NCBI GenBank assembly: GCA_964623885.1
Contig: CAZUVM010000179.1
Location: forward strand, 1 to 33,771
Length of the DNA stretch: 33,771 nt
Source of the DNA: CAZUVM01 sp964623885
GTDB taxonomy: Bacteria > Verrucomicrobiota > Verrucomicrobiia > Limisphaerales > UBA8199
Reading direction: 5' to 3'
Shown: one piece after another, positions 1 to 9,400 of the stretch
Layout of the letters: each line of letters begins with the position of its first letter
Position numbering within the stretch: the stretch's first letter is position 1
Position numbers and translations under genes: made by a program
Notes under the pieces: model-generated
Seen by the model: only the letters and a program-made list of their open reading frames with translations
Told to the model about the DNA's origin: nothing
The model's database searches: none

Positions 1-2
1 AC

Positions 3-1085
3 ATCATCGACGAGGCGGCCTGGGGCACGTTGTTTTGGGAGTACATGCAAACAGCCGACGGCGCCGTGCGCTGGGGGGATTCGACCATGGGATTTCCAGA
101 CTGGGTGCCCTTTGATCGCGACCACAAACCGTATGGCACCTGCAGGGTGGACGAATCCGCCTCAGGTTTCGCGGCTGGCTTGTTTCTGAACCTGGCGCGC
201 GTCATCAAACCCTACGATCCCGAACGCAGTGCCGAGCTACAAAAGCGCGCGGACCGAGCCTTCGAGGCGGCGGGGACCAGGTTCAAGCCGGCCCATAAAC
301 TCTACTACGCGATACAAAAGTATCTGCTGACGGGCGACGAGGCAGCTCACAACCTGGTCAAGGAGCTGGCATCCCGCACCAGTTCATTTCCCGATAATTA
401 TTGCATGGAGGCCGGCGGATTCGCTGCCGACGGCAACTACTGGTTGGCAAGTTTCTTCATGTCGTATCTCCTGGAGACGAACCGCCCTACCGATCCGACG
501 GTGGTTTTGCAATTGAAGACGTCGCTGAAAGCAACCGCGGACAAGGAAATCGGCTGGCTCAACGGTAATGCATATCCGTATGGCTGGGTTACCAACGTGA
601 ACTTCAGACAGCAATATAACTATGGGCAAGGGCACTCCACCGTTCAGGGGCAACTCGCGTATCCCTGTCTGATGCAGTGGGCCATTACGAAGGACCAGAA
701 GTACCTCGATGCCGTGAGCCAACTCATGGATTATGCCCAAGGCCTTAATCCGCTCGGCAAGTGCTACGTCAGCGGCATTGGCTTCGACAGCGTCCGACAT
801 CCGCATCAGCGGGAATCTGTTTATTCGCAGGCACAGGGATGGGGACCCATCCCCGGGATAATGGTCTACGGCGGGCCGTACACCTCCGGCGCCAAGATCA
901 AACAAGTGCCGCCCCTCAGCCAAATGTCCCGCGAACGACATTACCTGGATCATCTCGGCAGCTTCGCCATGAACGAGTTTACTGTCTACCAGACCCTGGT
1001 TTTCCCCGCATCCATCTACCCCGTGCTGGCCCCAACGGGAAAGTGGAATCCGACCAGGGACCCGTTCGCGGTACAGCAGCAATAA
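3..1085 (+). CDS. Glycoside hydrolase family 9 endoglucanase, 5' truncated by window edge
   Basis: This is the C-terminal part of a GH9 (cellulase family E) catalytic domain, which cleaves beta-1,4-glucan chains by inversion. The frame is open to the left edge, and the first codons read I-I-D-E-A-A-W-G, like the GH9 stretch that leads into the W...MQ..DG region. At about 745-825 the GH9 active-site signature is visible (NPLGKCYVSGIG followed by HPHQRES, with the catalytic-region His). The terminal NEFTVYQ (about 972-992) carries the expected general-acid Glu. The N-terminal half with the catalytic Asp pair, and any signal peptide or CBM, lie outside the window. The next gene follows after about 170 bp with its own promoter-like block. 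Family assignment is firm. Cellulose, mixed-linkage glucan or xyloglucan as substrate cannot be told apart here. Confidence 0.88.
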   Translation: MIDEAAWGTLFWEYMQTADGAVRWGDSTMGFPDWVPFDRDHKPYGTCRVDESASGFAAGLFLNLARVIKPYDPERSAELQKRADRAFEAAGTRFKPAHKLYYAIQKYLLTGDEAAHNLVKELASRTSSFPDNYCMEAGGFAADGNYWLASFFMSYLLETNRPTDPTVVLQLKTSLKATADKEIGWLNGNAYPYGWVTNVNFRQQYNYGQGHSTVQGQLAYPCLMQWAITKDQKYLDAVSQLMDYAQGLNPLGKCYVSGIGFDSVRHPHQRESVYSQAQGWGPIPGIMVYGGPYTSGAKIKQVPPLSQMSRERHYLDHLGSFAMNEFTVYQTLVFPASIYPVLAPTGKWNPTRDPFAVQQQ

Positions 1086-1134
1086 ATAGTCCTGGTAGAA
1101 TCCGCAAACCGCTCGGTCCAGCGATTGGCATCCG

Positions 1135-1171
1135 TTCAATTTGCCAATCGATTTGTCCATAATACGAATAG
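1135..1171 (+). promoter_or_regulatory. Promoter/operator-like block upstream of the aldo/keto reductase
   Basis: A -35-like TTCAAT (1135-1140) is followed by exactly 17 bp and a -10-like CATAAT (1158-1163). The spacer carries a 12-bp direct repeat, TTTGCC then N6 then TTTGTCC (1140-1158). The whole 37-bp block matches 5485-5521 at 29 of 37 positions with no gaps. It lies 87 bp upstream of the ATG at 1258. The conservation suggests a shared promoter with an overlapping operator, plausibly bound by the XylR-like regulator at 4270-5478. The regulator assignment is inference. Confidence 0.6.
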
Positions 1172-1257
1172 CATGAAAAGATGTTCCCCGCTAACATCGC
1201 CGAAATTGAACTCGATCAGCGAAAGCCTGAATTGATTGACCATTGTGCTCAGAGTCA

Positions 1258-2361
1258 ATGAAAACGGAAATCGACTCACCCGTGAATCTGACCAGGAGCG
1301 AAACGATCCCGTCAATGGTTTCATCCCGTCCGTGCGGAAAGTATGATTTGAAACTGCCCATTCTTGGGATGGGCTGCTGGGCTTATGGCGGAGGAGAATA
1401 TTGGGGACCGCAAAGTCAGAAAGATGTCAATGAGGTGGTTCGTCATGCGGTGGAACAAGGTTGCAATTTTTTCGACACCGCCGAGATGTATAACGACGGT
1501 GAGAGTGAATCTTCGCTCGGCTTGGCCCTGCAAAGCGTCCCGCGCGAACAGGTCATCATCGGCACTAAAATCAGTCCGTCGAACACGCAGCCGGAAGAGC
1601 TAAAGAAACATTGTGATGCCAGCCTGAGGCGGTTACGCACCGATTATGTGGATCTGTACATGGTCCACTGGCCGATCACGCCGCATTCCATCCGGCATTT
1701 TACCAGCGAAATCATCGCGATACCCTCAGTTCAGGAGGTTTTTGACACGTTGATACAGCTCAAAGCCGCCGGCAAGATTCGGTATATAGGGGTAAGCAAT
1801 TTCGGCGTAGAGAAGCTTGCGGAAGCACTGGCCACGGGCGCGGAGATCATCATCAATGAATTGCCGTACAGCCTGCTGACGCGCGCGATTGAGTTGCGGA
1901 TTCTGCCCAAGTGCCGGGCTTTGGGTATTGGCGTGCTGGGTTACATCTCCCTCTTTCAAGGGATATTGGCTGATCTTTATCCTACGCTGGATGATGTGCC
2001 CGTCTGGCGACGGCGGACACGGCACTTTGACAGCCGCCGCAATGCCCATATTCGTCATGGCCTTCCGGGAGTTGAAGCCGAAACCAATGCCGCCCTGGCT
2101 TCGATTCGCGCCATTGCCCGGGCACACAACCTCGCCATGCGGGAACTGGCTCTGAAATGGGCCATGGCTCGGCCGGGCATTACTTGTTCCCTGTGCGGCT
2201 CACGCAATCTGCAGCAGTTGCGGCAAAACCTCCGGGCTGCCTGCGAACCTCTCGCGCCTGAGATCATCGAACAACTCGACACCGCAACGGCCCCATTGCT
2301 GGAGAAACTTGGACCGAGTTTTGACTATTACGAAAATCCAGCCAATGACCGAACACTTTAG
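1258..2361 (+). CDS. Aldo/keto reductase
   Basis: This is a 367-residue NAD(P)H-dependent oxidoreductase of the aldo/keto reductase superfamily (TIM barrel). With the ATG at 1258 the catalytic tetrad is complete: Asp73 and Tyr78 (FFDTAEMY), Lys104 (IIGTKIS) and His137 (YMVHWP). GVSNFG near residue 180 is the usual barrel-strand motif, and the C-terminal CGSRNLQQLRQNL fits the cofactor-binding loop. A TTG at 1243 would add five residues, but ATG is preferred. No clear ribosome binding site is visible. The gene sits behind the regulatory block at 1135-1171 and 147 bp ahead of the FucU-like gene. A role in oxidising or reducing a released sugar (for instance fucose or another aldose) fits the context but is inferred. 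The family is certain, the substrate unknown. Confidence 0.92.
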   Translation: MKTEIDSPVNLTRSETIPSMVSSRPCGKYDLKLPILGMGCWAYGGGEYWGPQSQKDVNEVVRHAVEQGCNFFDTAEMYNDGESESSLGLALQSVPREQVIIGTKISPSNTQPEELKKHCDASLRRLRTDYVDLYMVHWPITPHSIRHFTSEIIAIPSVQEVFDTLIQLKAAGKIRYIGVSNFGVEKLAEALATGAEIIINELPYSLLTRAIELRILPKCRALGIGVLGYISLFQGILADLYPTLDDVPVWRRRTRHFDSRRNAHIRHGLPGVEAETNAALASIRAIARAHNLAMRELALKWAMARPGITCSLCGSRNLQQLRQNLRAACEPLAPEIIEQLDTATAPLLEKLGPSFDYYENPANDRTL

Positions 2362-2508
2362 ATACCGCACACCATCCACGGCCAGGGCACTTTTGGTTTT
2401 CTGCGGCGACATCTGGATTGGCCGTCCCAACGCACCTCGCTGCAATCGCAACCCGGGTAGTTGGTCCGGAGCTTAGGTGAACATGACTTACAACTTTGAG
2501 GCACCGCT

Positions 2509-2937
2509 ATGATGCTAACCCGAATGCTGCAGCCTGATATCCTTTCCACTCTCGGCCGCGCGGGCCACGGGAGCTGCGTGCTGATCGCGGACGGGAATTA
2601 TCCCGTGTCAACCCACTCTCCCGGCAACGCCACCAAGGTGTTTCTCAATCTCCGGCCCGGCCTGGTGCAAGTGGCGGACGTTTTGGAAGTGTTGCGGGAA
2701 ACCATCCCTATCGAAAAAGCGACGATGATGGCGCCGCCCGATCGGCAACCGCCGGCGATTCACCGAGAGCTCTTAAAACAGTTGCCCGCCGGCGTGCCGA
2801 CAAAGACATTAAAAAGAACCGAGTTTTACGCCGCCGTAAACCGGCCGACCACCGCCCTGGTCATTGTCACAGGTGAGGAGCGACGGTTCGCGAATGTTCT
2901 TATCACCATCGGCGTCAACCAGAATGGTCAACGATGA
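2509..2937 (+). CDS. RbsD/FucU family sugar mutarotase
   Basis: This 142-residue cytoplasmic protein of the RbsD/FucU family interconverts sugar anomers, feeding the form used by catabolic enzymes. Family hallmarks are visible: MLQPDIL then GHG with the catalytic His20, IADGNYP with Asp28, FYAAVNRP near residues 107-114, and the C-terminal FANVLITIGV with Asn129. The length matches FucU. A GAGG about 8 bp upstream of the ATG at 2509 supports the start. It is followed after 27 bp by the MFS transporter and then by the regulator, so 2509-5478 is probably one transcript. The alpha-L-fucosidase domain at 16559-18871 makes L-fucose the most attractive substrate. Ribose or another aldose cannot be excluded, so no gene symbol is given. 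Confidence 0.85.
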   Translation: MMLTRMLQPDILSTLGRAGHGSCVLIADGNYPVSTHSPGNATKVFLNLRPGLVQVADVLEVLRETIPIEKATMMAPPDRQPPAIHRELLKQLPAGVPTKTLKRTEFYAAVNRPTTALVIVTGEERRFANVLITIGVNQNGQR

Positions 2938-2964
2938 AGGTCAACCAGCAGTGACCTGTCACTC

Positions 2965-4248
2965 TTGAACGCCATTCAAACCAGTTCTTCAATAATCCAG
3001 GGCCTGCGGCCGGTTTCGCAGTGGCGCTGGGTGATGATCGGGTTTGCCTTTCTCGCCACCACGATAAATTACCTGGATCGCCAGGTATTGTCGGTCGTGG
3101 CTGCCTCGCCCGATTTCAAGGCGGCGGTCCCGCTCACTCAAACCGCTTACGGGTATGTGGGTTCCGCGTTTATGTTGGCTTATACGATCAGCAACGGCCT
3201 TTCGGGGCCGTTCATTGATTTTGTCGGGACACGCCTGGGCTATTCCTGTTGCATGCTTTGGTGGTCGGTCGCCGGGATGTTGCACGCCCTGGCGCGCGGG
3301 CCACTTGCGCTGGGATGCTGCCGGTTTCTGCTGGGCGCCGGCGAGGCCGGCAATTGGCCGGCCGGCGCCAAACTGGTGGGCGAATGGTTTCCCTCGCAGG
3401 AACGCGCACTGGCTTCCGGCATCTTCAACAGTGGCGCGTCGATTGGAGCGGTGATTTCGACGCCGATTATCGTCTCGCTGGTTGGACGTTGGGGTTGGCA
3501 GAGCGCTTTCCTTGCCATGGGAGTGCTCGGCCTCTTATGGCTGGTGGGCTGGGGTTTCCTGGCGCGCGCGCCGATGCGTCTTGCAGACCAACTGCGTTCG
3601 CGGGTCCCCGCCCGGAAACTGCTTTCCACGCGTTTCGTGTTGTTTTTTACCCTTTCGAAAGTTTTCATGGATCCGGTGTGGTATTTCTTTGTTTTCTGGT
3701 TTCCAAAGTTTCTCGCCGAAGTCCACCATTTCAGTCTCAAAGAGATCGGGTTGAAAGGTTGGATTCCGTATTTCACGGCAGCGCTGGGAAATGTTGGGGG
3801 CGGTTTGCTGACCTCCTGGTTAATTCGCGCTGGTGTCACCACGCCCGTGGCGCGCAAGGTGGCCACGAGCGTCTTCGCATTGCTCATGTTGAGCACTATC
3901 CCGGCCATCCTGACCAAGAGCGCTCCGTTGGCGATCGGGCTCGTTGCCCTAACCACGTTTGGTTACACCGGCTACACCGCCAACACGCTGGCGTTTCCTG
4001 CGGACGTGTTTCCGACGCAAATGGTGGCCTCCACCTGGGGGCTGGCAAGCATGGGCGCGGGATTTGGCGGCATGGTTTTCATGGCGCTGTCGGGTCGGCT
4101 GGTTGAACATTTCGGATACACGCCGGTTTTCATCGGCTACGGCATTCTGCCGCTGCTGGCTCTCGGTTGCGTCCTGTTCTTGATTGGTCCGTTGTGCCCG
4201 GATGCGAGATTTCGAGAGCCGACGACGGCGCAGGCGTCCCCCGGTTGA
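2965..4248 (+). CDS. MFS transporter, anion:cation symporter (ExuT-like) type
   Basis: This 427-residue inner-membrane protein has about 12 hydrophobic segments of the major facilitator superfamily. TM1 (about residues 22-40) ends in INYLDRQVLS, typical of the hexuronate/galactonate (ACS) branch. RFLLGAGEAGNWPAGAKLVGEWF (in two parts) and the following F-x-S-G-A-x-I-G stretch are the conserved TM4-TM5 signature of ExuT-like carriers. It probably imports a mono- or disaccharide or sugar acid by proton symport. The frame starts with TTG at 2965, 27 bp behind the mutarotase. No upstream ATG in frame is available and a GTG at about 3031 would delete part of TM1, so the TTG is kept with moderate certainty. 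The regulator begins 21 bp downstream, which suggests one operon. Confidence 0.9.
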   Translation: MNAIQTSSSIIQGLRPVSQWRWVMIGFAFLATTINYLDRQVLSVVAASPDFKAAVPLTQTAYGYVGSAFMLAYTISNGLSGPFIDFVGTRLGYSCCMLWWSVAGMLHALARGPLALGCCRFLLGAGEAGNWPAGAKLVGEWFPSQERALASGIFNSGASIGAVISTPIIVSLVGRWGWQSAFLAMGVLGLLWLVGWGFLARAPMRLADQLRSRVPARKLLSTRFVLFFTLSKVFMDPVWYFFVFWFPKFLAEVHHFSLKEIGLKGWIPYFTAALGNVGGGLLTSWLIRAGVTTPVARKVATSVFALLMLSTIPAILTKSAPLAIGLVALTTFGYTGYTANTLAFPADVFPTQMVASTWGLASMGAGFGGMVFMALSGRLVEHFGYTPVFIGYGILPLLALGCVLFLIGPLCPDARFREPTTAQASPG

Positions 4249-4269
4249 CTGCCCGCGGTGACGAGACTG

Positions 4270-5478
4270 ATGAAAAAACTTCCCAAAGTCGCGCTGTTGA
4301 TTGAAAGCTCGAGGAAGTTTGGGCGGGATGTGTTGAGCGGCATTGCCAAGTACATCCACGTACATGGACCGTGGTCCTGTTACATAGAAGAGCGCGAGTT
4401 GCACGGAGGCATACCCAATTGGCTCAAACAGGTCCCCATCAAAGGCGTTATTGCGCGGATCGATGGGCGGCGCACCGCGAATGAGCTGCTCCGGTTGGGT
4501 TGTCCGGTCATAGATGTGCGCGCGAGTGTGCGCTTCGACCAAATTCCAGCTTTTGTCACGGACCCGCGCGCAGTAGCGAAAATGGCGGCCGACTTTTTTC
4601 TCCAGGCGGGCTTCCGTCATTTTGCCTTTTGCGGCTATACCGGGGTTCCTTTCTCCGACGAGCGTGGAGAAGCCTTCGCCGCGTACTTGGCCGCCAAGGG
4701 CTATCGGACGCGATTGTTCTCGCCGCCGCCGCGCTCGCTGACCGCGGTCAGGCGCGGAGTTAACCTCCCACTAACGCTGCTGCAAGCCGTCGAACAACGC
4801 GGTCTCGAAACCGAACGAGCGGTCGCAGCGTGGCTCCACAAGCAACCCCGCCCGCTGGCGTTATTTGCCTGCAATGACATCTGCGGGCAACAAGTCCTCA
4901 ATGCCTGCCGCGAGCATGGTGTTAATGTGCCCGGCGAGGTGGCGGTTATGGGCGTGGACGATGACGAGGTGCTTTGCACCATCAGCGAACCGCCCCTGAG
5001 CAGTATTAAACCGGATGCCGAACGGCTGGGCACGGAAGCGGCGGCGTTGCTCGATGCCATGATGAAACGCAAACGCGTGCATCCAGGTTTGGTCGAAATC
5101 CCGCCATTGTGGATCGTGGAACGGGCTTCGACGGATGTCGTGGCCATTGAGGATCCCGTCACTGTTCGCGCCTTGCGTTACATACGCAGCCATGTCGCTG
5201 AAGGGATCAACGTCAAAGATGTCCTAGCGCACGTTGGCTGCTCCCGGACGGATTTGGGGGTGCGATTCCGCCACTGGCTGAAGACCAGCGTCCGGACTGA
5301 AATCGTCCGCCTCCGCCTTGAATGCGCCTGCTCGCTTTTGCGCCAGACCAATTTGAGCCTGGCTCGGATTGCGCGGCAATGCGGTTTCCGTGACGCTCCT
5401 TCTTTTTGCCGCCTCTTCCGCCGGCGCCTGAAACAGACCCCGACGCGGTACCGGCAGTCCAAGAAGAGCTCCATTTAG
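4270..5478 (+). CDS. XylR-type transcriptional regulator (LacI-like sensor plus AraC-type HTH)
   Basis: This 402-residue DNA-binding regulator has an N-terminal periplasmic-binding-protein-like sensor (about residues 5-280, starting KVALLIESSRKFGRDVLSGI, with F-A-C-N-D near residue 200 and VPGEVAVMGVDDDE) and a C-terminal AraC double helix-turn-helix (about 300-395, ending CGFRDAPSFCRLFRRRL then TPTRYR). This is the architecture of XylR from Enterobacteria, widespread in Verrucomicrobiota and Planctomycetota next to glycosidase genes. A sugar bound by the sensor would control DNA binding. ATG at 4270 is chosen because the conserved sensor begins immediately after it and GACGAG lies upstream; GTG at 4258 is an alternative. 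The stop at 5478 is 6 bp before the second promoter-like block. The two matching blocks at 1135 and 5485 are its likeliest local targets. Confidence 0.88.
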   Translation: MKKLPKVALLIESSRKFGRDVLSGIAKYIHVHGPWSCYIEERELHGGIPNWLKQVPIKGVIARIDGRRTANELLRLGCPVIDVRASVRFDQIPAFVTDPRAVAKMAADFFLQAGFRHFAFCGYTGVPFSDERGEAFAAYLAAKGYRTRLFSPPPRSLTAVRRGVNLPLTLLQAVEQRGLETERAVAAWLHKQPRPLALFACNDICGQQVLNACREHGVNVPGEVAVMGVDDDEVLCTISEPPLSSIKPDAERLGTEAAALLDAMMKRKRVHPGLVEIPPLWIVERASTDVVAIEDPVTVRALRYIRSHVAEGINVKDVLAHVGCSRTDLGVRFRHWLKTSVRTEIVRLRLECACSLLRQTNLSLARIARQCGFRDAPSFCRLFRRRLKQTPTRYRQSKKSSI

Positions 5479-5484
5479 CAAAAG

Positions 5485-5521
5485 TTCAAATTGCTAATCC
5501 GTTTGTTCACAATGCAAATAG
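5485..5521 (+). promoter_or_regulatory. Second copy of the promoter/operator-like block, upstream of the pseudopilin gene
   Basis: TTCAAA (5485-5490), a 17-bp spacer and CACAAT (5508-5513) repeat the layout of 1135-1171, with 29 of 37 identical bases and no gap. The direct-repeat core here is ATTGCT, N6, TTTGTTC (5490-5508). It starts 6 bp after the regulator's stop codon and 114 bp before the ATG at 5635. It probably drives the pseudopilin and perhaps the giant surface protein behind it. Confidence 0.6.
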
Positions 5522-5634
5522 ACGCATTCCCTATTTGCCGGTAGCATCGAAACACTAGTACCGGAAGTGGCAGGACGTGGTGCCTTTCTGCTTGAGGGCT
5601 GGAGACGTGCCGGTTGGTTCGAGCGTACTTTGTT

Positions 5635-6423
5635 ATGCAGAAAAACTCTGCGTTCACGTTGATCGAACTTTTGGTGGTCATCGCCATCATCGCCATCCTG
5701 GCGGCCATGCTTTTGCCTGCGCTCGCGCGGGCTAAGAGCAAAGCCCAGAAGGCAGCGTGCGCCAACAATCTGCGCCAAATTGCGGTTGGCACCACCCTGT
5801 ACGCCAATGATAATGGAGACCTGTTGGTGCCGGCGCGTGGCGCCACGGGCGCCGGGTTCAATCAAAGGGCGTTGAACACACCGGAGACGGGCCAAATCGC
5901 CCAGGTCGGTCTCGATCCGACCATGACCAACGGGATTTCTTCCATTTGGTGCTGTCCCACCCTGCCCACCTACAAAACAGCGCTCCCGGTGTTTCAACCG
6001 ACTCAGCAGCAATGGTTGATTGGATATAATTATTACGGAGGGGTCACCACTTGGAAAAATACCGCCTTCCCTTCGGGCACGCCATCCTCCAGCCCGATTA
6101 AATTATCGAGCGCCAAGCCGACGTGGGTACTGACCACCGACTGTGCCAACCATTACGTCGCCGCTGGTTCTGCCAGCGCCGATTGGACCGTGGGCGTTCC
6201 GGCGGGCGTTCCCCACAAGCGCAGCGGCGTGGGCTTCCCGGACGGTCTCAACGAAGGCCTGACCGATGGCTCCGTGACATGGTACAAAATCGAGAGGACC
6301 ACGCAATTGTCTGAGTATGATTCGACGTACGAACACGATTTCATGTACCAGGCGGATCTTCCGTCGGTGTTTACGCCATTTATTTTAAAATCGCTCGCCT
6401 TTCCAACTGAACCCGAACCGTAA
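5635..6423 (+). CDS. Type II secretion/pseudopilin-like protein with prepilin N-terminus
   Basis: This 262-residue protein has a class III prepilin-type leader: a short polar start (MQKNSA) and then FTLIELLVV and a long hydrophobic helix to about residue 28, ending LLPALARAK. A prepilin peptidase would cleave before the Phe, and Glu5 of the mature form is present. The middle contains N-N-L-R-Q-I and YANDNGD, and a late P-D-G-L-N-E...T-D-G-S-V-T-W-Y stretch resembles the DG motif of the DUF1559-like pseudopilin families abundant in Verrucomicrobiota and Planctomycetota. ATG at 5635 is chosen over an upstream TTG at 5614 because the leader would otherwise be unusually long. No strong ribosome binding site is seen. 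The giant extracellular protein follows after 66 bp, so a shared transcript and a role in its export or anchoring are possible but unproven. Confidence 0.82.
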   Translation: MQKNSAFTLIELLVVIAIIAILAAMLLPALARAKSKAQKAACANNLRQIAVGTTLYANDNGDLLVPARGATGAGFNQRALNTPETGQIAQVGLDPTMTNGISSIWCCPTLPTYKTALPVFQPTQQQWLIGYNYYGGVTTWKNTAFPSGTPSSSPIKLSSAKPTWVLTTDCANHYVAAGSASADWTVGVPAGVPHKRSGVGFPDGLNEGLTDGSVTWYKIERTTQLSEYDSTYEHDFMYQADLPSVFTPFILKSLAFPTEPEP

Positions 6424-6489
6424 TCGCTTTGTCTTCCCCCGTGCAGCACAAAACCACCATTCAAGTGCAAACCTAAAGAGTCGTTACCT

Positions 6490-9400
6490 ATGAACACCCA
6501 CCCCCAACGAAAAGTATTCCCTGGCCGTCGCCCAGTGCGCTCTGGCCGGGAAGGCAACAACCCCAACCAGCCATTCACCTCACGGCCAAAGGTCGTGTGG
6601 AGCAGAATGCGTTGGAGCACCATGCTCGCAGTGGCGCTCGTGGGGTTCTGGTTCTGCGACAATGCCTCGGCCAACATTGCCTTGCAGGACGGCTCGACGG
6701 CGGTCACGACCAGCGCTTCTACCAGCGTCTCAGTCAATAATTTTACCGTGACGCCGGGAGCCAGCGTACTCATTGTTACGTTGGTGGACAGAAACAATTC
6801 CAGCGCCAACGGCGGACCGGCGTCGCTGACATGGAACGGCGGCACGGCTCAGGTCATCACTCGGGTTGTCTCGGTAAATGGAGCCAACAGCACTTGGGCC
6901 TGGGCTGACATTTATTACCTCTTCAACCCCACCCCCGGCACGGCGACGATTACCGCGACGGATACATCAGGCAATACGCCAAGCGCGATGACCATCCAGG
7001 CTTTCACGCTCAGTGGCGTTGATCCTGCAGTGAGTCCTGTTCCTTATACTGCCAATAATGCCAGCGCTAACTCGGTCAGCGTGAATCTGGGGAGCGGCAC
7101 GCCTGCCTTTGGCTGGGCGGCGGTGTGCGCCAGCTATGGCACCACGACGGGGAACGGTTTTCAGCTTAGTGCCAATGGCGGCGTGCTGAGCTATACGAGG
7201 TCCACCGTCGCCATTCAGGAAGCGCAGGGTTATTTGGCCAATTTGATGCCCGGCAGCAGCACGGTTACGGCGACAGACACCAGCGGCGGCACGCAGAAAC
7301 TGGCGCTTGGCGCTGCGGTCTTCGCCCCCTACCTGCCCGGTCCGGCAGCCCCGACGGGCTTCACGGCGACCGCACAACAGAACCAGGTGGCCTTGTCCTG
7401 GGCCGATGGTTCGAGCGGCGCGGCCACGAGCTACATCATTTGGCGCGCGGCGGGCGCTAGCTTCAGCGCGATAGCCACTAACAGCGGCAATGCCAACGTC
7501 AATTATACCGATACCGCGGTGACTGACTGGACGACCTATAATTACCTTATCCAGGCAATCGGCGGCAGTGGTTTAGGCGGTTTTTCCAGCCTGGCCGCTG
7601 CGACTCCGGTTGGCGCTCCCTTCGCTCCTACCGGACTGGCGGTTGCGGGGAACGGCACGCAGGCGGTGATGACCTGGAACGCCCCGGTCGGCACGACCAG
7701 CTACAACGTGCTGCGCTCCACCACGAGCGGGAGCGGTTACACCCAGATCGCTAGCGGCGTGGGTTCACCAACTTACACTGATACGATGTCTCTTGGGAGC
7801 ACCTATTACTATGTCGTACAGGCGGTGAACACCTATGGCACCAGCGGCAACTCAAGCCAGGTCAGCATTACTGCGCTGTCGGCCCCAAATAGTCTGGTTG
7901 CGACGGGGAGCACGAACCGTGTGGATTTGTCCTGGGCAGATACGTCGGGCGGAGGGGCCACCAGCTACCTCGTGTCGCGCTCAGTCACCAGCGGCAGCGG
8001 CTATCTCCCGCTTGCCACCCTCAACGGCAACGGCTCAACCAGCTTCACGGACCGGACCGTGTTCGACGGGATGACTTATTACTACATCGTTCAAGGCCTG
8101 ACCACCAACGACACGAGCACGGCGTCGTCTCAATCCAGCGCCGCCCCATTCTTCGCTCTGCCGGCAGGCGTGGCGACGGGGATTGTCAAGCCGGACGGCG
8201 GGACCAATTCGATTACCACGGTCGCCAATGGCGCGGGTTCGATCATCAGCAACGCGTTTACAGTTTCCCAGGGCTCACACGCGCTGGTGGTGGAGTTGTG
8301 GGACAAGAATACCCTCAACGATGGCTCGTCACCTCAGTTCATGACGTGGGTTGTAGGTAACACGACGAACATCCTCACCCGGGCAGTTTCACGGTCGAGC
8401 GCCACGGCCACCTACTCTGATTGCAACATCTATTATGCATACAATCCGGTTGCGGGCACTGGCTATATTTCCGGCACCGATACTAACGGTGACAGTCTGG
8501 TGCAAGGCATGACCATGATGGCCTTTACGCTTCGGGGCGTAGATACCACGGTCGCTCCGCTGACGTACTCCGCAGCGAACGCCTCGGCGACGACTCTTTC
8601 GATTACCACGTCCGCTATGACGCCGTCCAACGCGTGGGCGGCGGTGATGAGCTATGATGGAAACAGCGGGCAGGCGATTACGCAGACTTCGACGACAGGT
8701 TCGTCAATCTCCCGGAATGTTAATAACGGCGAGCAACAATGCTTGGGGTACGTCAGCGGCCTGCGAGCCGGAAGCAGCACGATCGGCATGACAGCTGCGG
8801 GCGGCGCCAACAAGTGCACGCTGGCAGTTGTGCTGTTTATGCCGGCGGTTCCGACACCGATTGCCATCCTGGATGGCACCATCTTTCCGGTTACTCACGC
8901 CGGAAATGGAGTCCCCACCATTTCGAAGCCGTTTAGCGTCTCGCAGGGCGCCACAGCGCTGGCGGTGGCGTTGATGGCCTTTAATAATAACAACCCTTAT
9001 CCAACCAACGTGGTATGGACCAATGCCACACTCGGGACGACTCAGATCGTTGGCCCCGGCTCAGTCGTGTGGGCGGGTTACGGCCAGTCTCACCCCAACG
9101 TTTATTATCTCATGGATCCGCTGCCGGGCACTGGTTACCTCATGGCCACGGATCCGAACGGGACGGCGGTTCAGGATTTGACTATGCAGGCTTATACCCT
9201 GGTCGGCGTGGACACGAGTCTCCCGGTTGCCGGTTATGGGCTGGGCACGCAGAATCCTTCTCCGGCCAGTACCACTTCGTTTACGGTGAATCTCTCGTCC
9301 GGCACCCTGGTCAACTCCTGGGCGACGCTTAACAGTGACAATTACAATGGCGGCACCGGGAATCATATAACTTACACTGCCAGCAGCGGGACAGTAGTCT

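Noticed and set aside
384..1160. 258-codon open frame on the - strand across the GH9 gene
   Set aside because: It is antisense to a clear GH9 domain, its peptide has no recognisable fold, and long antisense frames are expected at this GC content.
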